Source: CAIKHN01 sp964394565 | GTDB lineage: Bacteria > Patescibacteriota > Patescibacteriia > UBA9934 | Length of the DNA: 15,362 bases | Assembly: GCA_964394565.1 (NCBI GenBank) | Contig: CAYMYA010000017.1 | Coordinates: forward strand, 1 to 15,362 | Direction of reading: 5' to 3' | Part shown: piece by piece, positions 7,001 to 12,619 of the stretch | How the letters are laid out: each line of letters begins with the position of its first letter | Numbering within the stretch: position 1 is the stretch's first letter | Translations under genes and position numbers: made by a program | Notes under the pieces: model-generated | What the model was told of the DNA's origin: nothing | The model's database searches: none | What the model saw: only the letters and a program-made list of their open reading frames with translations

Positions 7001-8362
7001 CGCATTGATCGTGGAAGTGCCCGCAAAAGTGATACCAATAGCATCATCAATCGTCCATATTTTTTCCTGAGGTAATGTAATCGTCACGTTGGTAAATGTA
7101 TAACTTCCCCCATCAGGAATATCCCAATCCATCGAGCCATAATCGAGCGACCAATTCGTATTTGAAACGACGGAAAATGTTCCACTCGTACTCACATTAA
7201 AACTCGTAACCGACGACGTTTCACAATCAAGCGTTCCCCCAAGGGTCAAAACCGCTGTTGTCGTAATCGATGGAGAAATCGCATCTGTCGTACAATATAA
7301 ATTTGTTGCAGCAGAGTCTATAACCCATTCTGCTGATGAGTAATCGGTATCATCAAAAGAAAACCCCTCAAAAATCAACACCACGCTATCTGTGGTGTGT
7401 TTGAAAAATCCGGTTCCCTTGGCACCAGCAGTTGCATTACCATAGGCAGCACCCGCCGATGCAGTAATGCTTGACGAGGACGGAACAAATGTTCCATCAC
7501 TCGTGACAAAAATTGCAACTCTCCCCCCAGATCCCCCTCCACCATCATAATTTGCATTTGCACCGTCGCCACCATTCGCAGAAACCGATCCCGTGCCATC
7601 AATATGGTTCGCGGTGATATACACAGAGCCCCCCGCGCCACCCCCGCCACCAACAGGATTTCCTGCATTATCGTTGTATGTCCCATCTGTTGCGTCTGCA
7701 GAAATACTTCCATTCAACGTAAGCGTTCCGGTAATTTGTAAATACACAACCCCTCCCCCCGTCCCACCCGCTGCACTAAAAGAGCTCGCGCCAGAAGCGC
7801 CAAATTTCAGTGGGGCTATTGCGCTGCCGTACGTGGTATGTGTTCCAGCTCGCACGGTGCCGTTATCCGTTCCATCACCACCCTTTCCTCCATGGCTCGC
7901 ACCGCCCGCTGCCGCGTTCGTAATGTAATCGCCTCCCCCGTATTGGTACCCTTGGGTACAAATATTAGATGAATTCGGCCCATAACCGTCCGCGTTTGAA
8001 ACAGGAGCCGTGCAACCACGTGCGTTGGAAGAAATTGCTGAGCCGAGATCAATCGTGACGTTATCTACACTCAACCATCCATAATACCCCGATCCGGTAT
8101 TACTCGCGAACGTCAGCGTTGCGCTATTCGTCACGTGAACGTCAAGCCCTGAACAATCCCACGCCGTAGCATCGGAAGGTGTCCACGTTGCATTCGCATT
8201 AATGGTGATCGTTCCGTTTGCGCTCCCATCACCGTCGCCAGCGCCACCGTCCGTCACAGGACACGCGGCAGCAAATGCACCTTTCGGAAAAAAACAAAAA
8301 GAAAACATCAATATTCCTGCGAGGAATAGAATGCAAAATAGCCCACGTTTCATAGTGATCAT
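4031..8362 (-). CDS. Giant secreted surface protein: duplicated glycine-rich domain, Ig/FnIII-like domains, patescibacterial C-terminal module
   Basis: 1,443 residues. Signal peptide 1-31 (MKRG, hydrophobic core, GAFA-A cleavage). Residues about 112-286 and 473-647 are two copies of a Gly/Ser/Asn-rich domain sharing the order GC...EPNSSN(I/V)C or GPNSSNIC, GG-rich turns, APxKFGA, GG(Y/V)(V/I)xLxITG, LTLNG(S/T)ISADG and DxGGGGxGGR(V/L)(A/S)I, probably beta-helix-like. Residues about 690-790 and 795-915 look like Ig-like repeats (VDEVITVTVQFSDV, GTGALTLNGGTISDSAGN). Then come about 917-1053 (Ig/cadherin-like), 1055-1155 (fibronectin III-like, HYEIWYAS) and 1175-1270. Residues 1302-1420 match the module in the protein at 1-423. 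No sortase motif or C-terminal anchor is visible. An internal start at residue 4 (8353) is equally possible: TACACT lies 9 nt before it. Probably a cell-surface or adhesin-like protein. Confidence 0.88.
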   Translation of the reverse strand: MITMKRGLFCILFLAGILMFSFCFFPKGAFAAACPVTDGGAGDGDGSANGTITINANATWTPSDATAWDCSGLDVHVTNSATLTFASNTGSGYYGWLSVDNVTIDLGSAISSNARGCTAPVSNADGYGPNSSNICTQGYQYGGGDYITNAAAGGASHGGKGGDGTDNGTVRAGTHTTYGSAIAPLKFGASGASSFSAAGGTGGGVVYLQITGTLTLNGSISADATDGTYNDNAGNPVGGGGGAGGSVYITANHIDGTGSVSANGGDGANANYDGGGGSGGRVAIFVTSDGTFVPSSSSITASAGAAYGNATAGAKGTGFFKHTTDSVVLIFEGFSFDDTDYSSAEWVIDSAATNLYCTTDAISPSITTTAVLTLGGTLDCETSSVTSFNVSTSGTFSVVSNTNWSLDYGSMDWDIPDGGSYTFTNVTITLPQEKIWTIDDAIGITFAGTSTINANISWTALSSLTLNATSSLVADGKGCLGGVTNNEGGHEPNSSNVCVDRGSGVGGGGQGHGTSAAGGGHGGAGGASANGATGGTTYDSSTAPEKFGAGGGAIYTQDGANGGGYIRIVTTGDLVLNGTISADGAVGGAYNDGNTYGAGSGAGGSIYLSIGGDVSGTTGSISVVGGTSPDYTNDAGGGGGGRLSIVYGADSYTGTLAATFTAATVAAGGVGPGSAADGSVGTVNFTQTVSLASIVITDTSGYTSDPTPVITATSVGSTPTHIAFSCNGGSNWSSWLVYPDDDVVNDGDGPAFDMTADATGCSATNELKTISAKVKDLSSESSSVSDTTTYDTVAPTVVNVSSSNANGTYDVDEVITVTVQFSDVSMVVTGTPRIELDMDDTDRQATYSSTSTDTLSFTYTVVTGDNKADLDYTGTGALTLNGGTISDSAGNTATLTLASPGAAGSLGSNKNIVISTNQEPTASTVTAVQGTDGTSDVTITFIMDDPDDDNTLQAKIEYSLNGGSSWNDPTISTTGSETSATYGDPSVNNAATYQIGQAGAYITSSSGANTVTIIWEAATDVSASTDISNARIRVTPYDSLVEGTAASSSNFILDLVDPTSLASLAHGASSTTQTVLTWTPASDTNFGHYEIWYASISTDATNRTGGAIEWDDSDVGALGTASTATTTVIGNLRNKHVTIFAIDDFGNELTTTTLYISALTDDPDTLTEDTHATVTYTVMVTSPTSLDDYGIGEPVTIRWTTGGTGSFSFVTLYSSTDGVHYNEIVKNISAYAGQYLWTPSGLTDDTVAVRVDATDLVDVLATDVSEEFTVALALGADENDSDGALGIPSDDVLGSSSDVPTGAYMRSLSWNTVYYVDSNRVRHPFLDAQTFFTYASDFSSVLFTEDSVLKDFTLGAPMLPKPGVILIKVQSVPKVYIMSDSGALRWITSEDVARNLFGDRWADYVIDVPVTAWSHFTFGDDVTNAEDVEVNVEAMKTREEVNR
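4103..4459 (-). repeat. C-terminal module shared with the protein at 1-423
   Basis: Residues 1302-1420 of the giant protein. Matching landmarks in the same order as the left-edge protein: SLSxxTVYY (SLSWNTVYY), then R..F with an FP/PF swap (VRHPF versus RYTFP), TFFTYASDF versus TYMTWYEDF, DSVLKDFTLG versus DSALADLSLAG, PGVILIKVQS versus PGSYWVKVQS, KVYIMSDSGALRWITSEDVA versus KVYAVSTDGSIHWIESEDVA. Here the module ends the protein; there it follows the signal peptide. The copy continues through YVIDVPVTAWSHFTFGDD, which is beyond the window edge in the other gene. Confidence 0.88.
6422..8029 (-). repeat. Diverged tandem duplication of a glycine-rich domain inside the giant gene
   Basis: Copy 1 spans about 7505-8029 (residues 112-286) and copy 2 about 6422-6946 (residues 473-647). 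Both carry a Cys pair around a PNSSN motif, an AP.KFGA motif, an LNG.ISAD motif and a GGGG.GGR motif at almost the same spacing. The separation is about 361 residues. The copies are clearly related but diverged at the protein level, so the duplication is old. The intervening 287-472 has its own beta-rich composition. Confidence 0.75.
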
Positions 8363-8403
8363 AGTGTATCAGAAACACGGCGTGTCATCCATCAATTTCT
8401 CAA

Positions 8404-8439
8404 CAAGAAAAACACGAGCGTGCGCTCGTGTTTTTCTTG
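8404..8439. terminator. Bidirectional intrinsic terminator with perfect 17-bp arms
   Basis: CAAGAAAAACACGAGCG (8404-8420) and its exact reverse complement (8423-8439) are separated by only 2 nt; the real loop would be 4-6 nt. The GC-rich core CACGAGCG is flanked by A-rich and T-rich tracts, giving TTTTTCTT after the stem in both directions. It lies just past the stop of the glycosyltransferase gene (8444) and ahead of the giant protein gene, so it separates these two minus-strand transcription units. Confidence 0.9.
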
Positions 8440-8443
8440 AGAT

Positions 8444-9634
8444 CTATCGTACTGCAAACACGCCTTCACGAATCATGCTATGTCGGCGATATACAGCAAG
8501 AACATCTTGCGCAATGTCATCCCAATGGAATTCATCCTCCACGAATATTCGAGCAACGTGACCGATTGCGGCAGCCTGCATTGGGTCTGCGGCGAGATCA
8601 ACAATAGCTTCAGCAAGTGCTTCAACATTACCCACCGGAAACGGCACCCCATAATCCTGCACCACTTCCATCGTTTCAGGAATATCAGCAGCAATAACGG
8701 CCTTTCCATAACTCATTTCCTCAAGCACAGCAATAGGAAGCCCTTCTTTTGTTGAAGGATGCACCATAAAACTCGCGCCAGCAAACAACGCGTCAAGCGT
8801 TTCTCCGCGCTGATGACCCGTAAAAACAACCGAATCATCGTGCGACGCCATCATGTGCAGTTTTCGAACATAATCATCCGTAAATGCTCCGCCACCAATA
8901 ATGGCTAATTTCATCCGATGCAAAAGATCCGGCCGCAATGCACGTGCGCGCTGCCAGGCGGCAATTAGTGTATGTGCGCTTTTATGTGGCACAAGGCGCG
9001 ACACCATCGCGATGTACTCAAACGGTTGTAAACCAAAAGGCGAGAGAAGCAAAGGGTCAATGGACGTTCGAATCGGCGTAATGCCATTTGGCAGATATGT
9101 TGCTCGAAGGCCATACTCTTTTGCGGCATACTTCACAATCGATTTGCTCGATGCAAGCGTTTCGTCAGCGAAAATAAACGCCGCACGCTCACCAAGACGC
9201 AGCATGAACCGCGCAAAAACTCCCCATTTTTCATGAAGACGATCAACAGAATGAAATGTGGTGATCACGGTTGCATGTGGCGCAAATATGCGCGGGATCC
9301 AGGAAAGAAGCGCTGGACCAACACCGTGGAAGTGGTACACATCTGGACGCAAAACCATCACCGCATGGAGCGTTGCGATATATGTATGAGAAAGCGTATC
9401 CAAACGTTTGGTGTGGAGACTCGGCAACCGCACAACACGAATACCGTTCACCCGCGTCGTTCCGCGGGGCACGTACCATGTGCGGCCATACGTGGTCACC
9501 GTGTGACCCAGCCGAACCAACCGTGTGGAAAGCTCAAGCACATGGGTTTCAACACCACCACCAACCGAAGGCACTTTGCCTTTGGCAAAGAACCCGGTTC
9601 CGATACCTTTTTGTCCGATCATGGCAATATGCAT
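8444..9634 (-). CDS. GT4-family glycosyltransferase
   Basis: 396 residues from the ATG at 9634 (MHIAMIGQKGIG). A longer upstream frame exists but crosses the terminator at 9697-9724 and is not credible. The N-terminal Rossmann domain holds the acceptor-side loop SVGGGVETHV (23-32) typical of GT-B enzymes. The C-terminal domain holds IAMVSRLVPHKSAHTLIAAW (208-227), the nucleotide-sugar region, and the EX7E motif E297GLPIAVLE305, followed by a GN..ALAEAI tail. No membrane segment, so it acts at the cytosolic face. It would transfer a sugar from a nucleotide-sugar donor to a lipid-linked or protein-linked glycan; the sugar cannot be told. It has its own promoter (9643-9671) and terminator (8404-8439). 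Neighbouring GT4 and O-antigen ligase genes suggest a surface-glycan cluster. Confidence 0.92.
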   Translation of the reverse strand: MHIAMIGQKGIGTGFFAKGKVPSVGGGVETHVLELSTRLVRLGHTVTTYGRTWYVPRGTTRVNGIRVVRLPSLHTKRLDTLSHTYIATLHAVMVLRPDVYHFHGVGPALLSWIPRIFAPHATVITTFHSVDRLHEKWGVFARFMLRLGERAAFIFADETLASSKSIVKYAAKEYGLRATYLPNGITPIRTSIDPLLLSPFGLQPFEYIAMVSRLVPHKSAHTLIAAWQRARALRPDLLHRMKLAIIGGGAFTDDYVRKLHMMASHDDSVVFTGHQRGETLDALFAGASFMVHPSTKEGLPIAVLEEMSYGKAVIAADIPETMEVVQDYGVPFPVGNVEALAEAIVDLAADPMQAAAIGHVARIFVEDEFHWDDIAQDVLAVYRRHSMIREGVFAVR

Positions 9635-9642
9635 AACCGACC

Positions 9643-9671
9643 ATTGTAGCAAAAAACACCGGAAAAAGCAA
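9643..9671 (-). promoter_or_regulatory. Promoter of the GT4 gene, placed for a leaderless mRNA
   Basis: TTGCTT (9671-9666), a 17-bp spacer, and an extended -10, TGC-TACAAT (-10 at 9648-9643). Only 8 nt separate the -10 from the ATG at 9634, so transcription would start at or within a base or two of the start codon. No Shine-Dalgarno is present, in agreement. Confidence 0.75.
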
Positions 9672-9696
9672 TGCGGAGGCAGAATCAGGAATACAT

Positions 9697-9724
9697 AAAA
9701 AGTGGCGAATATTCGCCACTTTTT
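9697..9724. terminator. 28-bp perfect palindromic terminator
   Basis: Five A's, GTGGCGAAT, its exact reverse complement ATTCGCCAC, then five T's (centre between 9710 and 9711). It begins 5 nt past the stop codon of the partial glycosyltransferase gene and gives a stem followed by a T-run in either direction. It isolates that gene from the next one, whose promoter lies at 9643-9671. Confidence 0.9.
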
Positions 9725-9729
9725 GGTAT

Positions 9730-10743
9730 TTATCCACAGTGAGAATAGATTTCCATGATTTTTGCAAGGTGTTCCTGTGGATTCCCGATCTCCCTCGCTC
9801 GAACATAGGCCGCGTTTCCCATACGCGCCGCGAGGACTGGGTCTTCCAACATTCTTCGTATTGCTCGTGCAAGCGCTTGTACATCCCCAGGGGGCACCAC
9901 AATGCCTGCAGCACTCGACCCGATGATCTCCGGCAATCCCCCACTTTTTGCGACAATCACAGGTGTTCCCTGACACATCGCCTCCAGCGCGACCAGTCCA
10001 AATACTTCCGGCCAAAGTGACGGAACCACCACAACACTCGCCTGACCCATAAGGTTCCAGAGCTCATTTCCAGGAACAAATCCTAAAAACTCAATGCGTG
10101 AATCATGTTTGGCTAGCACCTGCAAACGTTCAAGATCTGCCCCCACACCAGCAAACACGATCCTCACACCCTGCGGAAGATATTTTGCTGCTTCAATCAG
10201 GACGTGTGCGCCTTTGTACGCCTCAAGTCGCCCAGCAAAAAGAATACAGGGGGAAGTGTCTTGCGCCTTGCCACGTCGATCACGACTCACAGGGTCTACA
10301 CCCCATTTCTCCCCCATCAACGGCTCCGCGAATGGTGAAATAACCGAAATCTTTTCTGGAGAAAACCCAGTATCCACCATGACGTCACGCACAAAATGCG
10401 AATACGTCGTATATCGCGCAATTGCACCATCGTATGCGTGCAACGCATGGTGAAAACGACGAATACCTTCCAAAACCGCAGTTGCAAGAAACGAGTTCTT
10501 GATATATTTCGTGCGCGCCGTGGCAAGCAATCCAAGATGATCAAGACGCATTGGCCGGTGGCGATCCCACAATGAATAATTTGCGCTCACCAAGGCGTAA
10601 TCGTGCACCGTCATGATGACGGGAATATCGCGCTTATGTGCAACAGAAAGAATACTTGGGGAAAGATGCGTGTAGATGTTATGAACGTGCACAATGTCTG
10701 GTCGAAAAACATCCAACACCGCCCCAAACTTTCGTTTCGCCTC
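9730..10743 (-). CDS. GT4-family glycosyltransferase, 5' end lost in assembly gap
   Basis: 337 C-terminal residues plus stop; the start and perhaps 60-100 residues lie in or beyond the N-run. The first visible part, FRPDIVHVHNIYTHLSPSIL, is the end of the N-terminal GT-B domain with the HVHN loop. The donor domain shows ILFAGRLEAYKGAHVLIEAA (167-186 of the visible part), VFAGVGADLERL, and the EX7E motif E246VFGLVALE254, then GLPEIIGSSAAGIVVPPGD. It is a different enzyme from the neighbouring GT4, not a recent duplicate. No membrane segment is seen in the visible part. It ends 5 nt before a strong terminator. An apparent fusion to the methyltransferase upstream exists only because the 100-N filler keeps the frame open. 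Confidence 0.92.
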   Translation of the reverse strand, partial: EAKRKFGAVLDVFRPDIVHVHNIYTHLSPSILSVAHKRDIPVIMTVHDYALVSANYSLWDRHRPMRLDHLGLLATARTKYIKNSFLATAVLEGIRRFHHALHAYDGAIARYTTYSHFVRDVMVDTGFSPEKISVISPFAEPLMGEKWGVDPVSRDRRGKAQDTSPCILFAGRLEAYKGAHVLIEAAKYLPQGVRIVFAGVGADLERLQVLAKHDSRIEFLGFVPGNELWNLMGQASVVVVPSLWPEVFGLVALEAMCQGTPVIVAKSGGLPEIIGSSAAGIVVPPGDVQALARAIRRMLEDPVLAARMGNAAYVRAREIGNPQEHLAKIMEIYSHCG

Positions 10744-10843
10744 NNNNNNNNNNNNNNNNNNNNNNNNNNNNNNNNNNNNNNNNNNNNNNNNNNNNNNNNN
10801 NNNNNNNNNNNNNNNNNNNNNNNNNNNNNNNNNNNNNNNNNNN
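10744..10843. other. Assembly gap of exactly 100 N
   Basis: Exactly 100 N, the filler conventionally used when the gap length is unknown. It cuts the GT4 gene on its left (5' end missing) and the methyltransferase on its right (3' end missing). Both genes read on the minus strand, so the real gap must hold at least the GT start, the methyltransferase stop and any spacer. Confidence 0.98.
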
Positions 10844-11979
10844 ACAGCGTTCCCGATCTGTTTATATTGAGAAGTGATTGAGCCTAAAAACTGCCACTCA
10901 TCTGGAAAAGTTTGAATTCTCGCATATTCACGAACGGTAAGCGGTCTCGTTTCAGAAGGATGGCATCGCTCAGTCTGCTTTTGAGCCGGACTGCACGTTA
11001 ATGTCAGGCTCGGCTCGTCCCACGATAATCGACGTGCCATGCCCGTCTTTCCTCCACCCATATAAAAACTCGCTCCCATAAACTTTTTCTGAACCGAAAG
11101 AGGCAAATCGCGCCAATACCCCCCAGGAGGAACCATAGCGAGGACAGATCTCTTCGCTTCTGGATACGTTTGGCCGTCAGAAACTGGACATCCGTTTAAA
11201 GCATCTCGAAGCGAAACGGTGTAGTCTCGCTCTTTTGGATATCGATGACCGCGCTTCGCGATATCATCGCGAAGCGCCATAATGACTAAGCGCTCTCGCT
11301 TTTGTGGAACATCCAGATATTGAGACCGCAATACTTTCCACGCAACGGAATACCCCAAATCTTTTAAGATTTCGATCATACCCTTTAATGTTCGACCATC
11401 TTCGTGGCTTACGAGTCCGCGCACATTTTCGCCAATCGCAATTTTTGGACGGACTTCCTTGATACAACGAGCAAATTCAAAGAATAACGTGCCACGAGCA
11501 TCCTCGAGTCCCATTTTCTTGCCAGCATAGCTAAATGCCTGACAAGGAAAACCACCCTCAATCACGTCGATGCTCCCCTCATACTCACGAAAATCTACTT
11601 TTCGGATGTCTTTCTGCACAATGTTCCAATGCGGCCGGTTCACTCGCAACGTCGCAGCAGCATCTCCATCACACTCAACAAGCAGTTCATGCCGCAAACC
11701 CGCATTCGCCATGCCTAAACTCGTTCCACCGGCTCCGGAAAATAAATCAATAACCGAATATTTCGTTGATGTTGCGCACTGTAAGATGTGGTAATTATTC
11801 TTCCCGGGTTGTTCAAGATATTTTTGTTGCGCACGACGAATTTCATGAATATCGAACAAACGATAATTATCAGGCGAACGGTGCGCTTTAATTAAACCCT
11901 TTTTTTCCCACCGACGAATAGTATCGATGGAAATACCTAACGTGTTTGCCGCAACCGTGACAGACACGGGGTTGTTCAT
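10844..11979 (-). CDS. HTH-fused DNA cytosine-5 methyltransferase of a type II R-M system, 3' end in gap
   Basis: 378 residues visible. Residues 1-52 are a MerR-like helix-turn-helix (VTVAANTLGISIDTIRRWEK, GLIKAHRSPDNYRLFD). From 73 follows a C5-methyltransferase: motif I DLFSGAGGTSLGM (78-90, AdoMet binding), motif IV with catalytic Cys146 in GGFPCQAFS, motif VI ENV (184-186), motif VIII QKRER (226-230), a target recognition region about 235-345, motif IX RPLTVREYARIQTFP (345-359), and motif X QIGNA (374-378). The split codon GTN entering the gap must be Val, giving QIGNAV, so only a short tail is lost. It would methylate cytosine C5 and protect sites from the endonuclease encoded divergently. 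The HTH and a dyad on its promoter suggest that it represses itself. Recognition sequence cannot be read from the sequence alone. Confidence 0.95.
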
Positions 11980-11987
11980 AGAATCCT

Positions 11988-12016
11988 ATTATAAAAAGTA
12001 ACCAATGCATAGGCAA
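11988..12016 (-). promoter_or_regulatory. Promoter of the methyltransferase gene
   Basis: TTGCCT (12016-12011), 17-bp spacer, perfect TATAAT (11993-11988). The ATG at 11979 follows the -10 after 8 nt, so the mRNA would have 0-2 leader bases. An AGGA lies at 11987-11984 but would be outside the transcript if initiation is at the usual distance. The opposite strand has TATTAT/TATAAA at the same place (11987-11995), 9-12 nt before the plus-strand ATG at 12005, allowing a back-to-back promoter for the endonuclease, though without a good -35. Confidence 0.8.
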
Positions 12017-12023
12017 TGGTTAC
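11998..12023. promoter_or_regulatory. 26-bp dyad overlapping the methyltransferase promoter (candidate operator)
   Basis: GTAACCA (11998-12004) and TGGTTAC (12017-12023) are perfect inverted arms. The extended 13-nt half-sites GTAACCAATGCAT and GTAACCATTGCCT (second read on the minus strand) agree at 11 of 13 positions. The dyad covers the -35 hexamer and the adjoining 13 bp of the 17-bp spacer. A protein bound here would block the methyltransferase promoter and also the region where a divergent endonuclease transcript would start. The obvious candidate binder is the HTH domain of the methyltransferase itself. Confidence 0.65.
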
Positions 12024-12048
12024 GTGTGAACAATTCTCGACAAAATCA

Positions 12049-12148
12049 NNNNNNNNNNNNNNNNNNNNNNNNNNNNNNNNNNNNNNNNNNNNNNNNNNNN
12101 NNNNNNNNNNNNNNNNNNNNNNNNNNNNNNNNNNNNNNNNNNNNNNNN
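12049..12148. other. Assembly gap of exactly 100 N
   Basis: Second run of exactly 100 N, so again of unknown true length. It hides the start and N-terminal part of the restriction endonuclease. The short frame beginning at 12005 is joined to the endonuclease only by the filler and cannot be trusted as its start. The contig between the two gaps is 1,205 bp and carries only the methyltransferase and its promoter region. Confidence 0.98.
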
Positions 12149-12610
12149 GGAATGGATCTTGAATTTATCGACCAAATTTCAAAACGAAACATTATTGCTC
12201 AATTAAAAGCCGGTCCGAATACGATCAATGCCGGCGATGTCGAGCCAACACTTGAAGAAATGCGTTCAGCAAGACGCTTGATTCTCGGCAACTATAACGA
12301 TCGAAATTCTTTACCGGAATTCGCATTTTGCCTGACATACGGCACGCAGGATGATTTAAGTACCCATTACACAAATATCCAAAAAGCAAATATCGGCGAC
12401 CAGCAGGGTGTCCCAGTATGGGCAGGAAAAGACTTCTGGCATCGCATGACTGGTGACGAAACGTTTTACGAAGAGCTCGTCGCCCTATTCGTCGACGTTT
12501 TTGCAAACACAGACTTTCAACTTCAACTCATACATGCGGAACGTGCACTCGCGTACGATATTGAACAACAGTATTTTACAGACGGAACACTGGATGCGAA
12601 AAAATTGTAA
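12149..12610 (+). CDS. Type II restriction endonuclease, C-terminal part
   Basis: 153 residues plus stop; the N-terminus is lost in the gap. It opens with GMDLEFID and, 15 residues after the Asp, has QLKAGPNTINAGDV. This fits a PD-(D/E)xK nuclease fold with Asp3 and the Q18-L-K20 variant of the ExK pair holding the metal. The later blocks FCLTYG, VWAGKDFWHRMTGDETFYEELV and the downstream helical tail resemble endonucleases I recall as the PmeII/Eco47II-like group; the exact group is uncertain. It would cut unmethylated DNA and pairs with the methyltransferase encoded divergently across the gap. It converges with the O-antigen ligase-like gene, with only 9 nt between the two stops and no terminator. 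Confidence 0.82.
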   Translation, partial: GMDLEFIDQISKRNIIAQLKAGPNTINAGDVEPTLEEMRSARRLILGNYNDRNSLPEFAFCLTYGTQDDLSTHYTNIQKANIGDQQGVPVWAGKDFWHRMTGDETFYEELVALFVDVFANTDFQLQLIHAERALAYDIEQQYFTDGTLDAKKL

Positions 12611-12619
12611 GGATAACAC

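Noticed and set aside
9730..11979. A 749-codon open frame that would fuse the methyltransferase to the GT4 glycosyltransferase
   Set aside because: It is continuous only through 100 filler N. The two halves are complete families in their own right, and the gap length is unknown.
12005..12610. A 201-codon frame giving the endonuclease a start at 12005
   Set aside because: The frame passes through the second 100-N gap, so its phase is arbitrary. The start at 12005 remains possible but cannot be supported.
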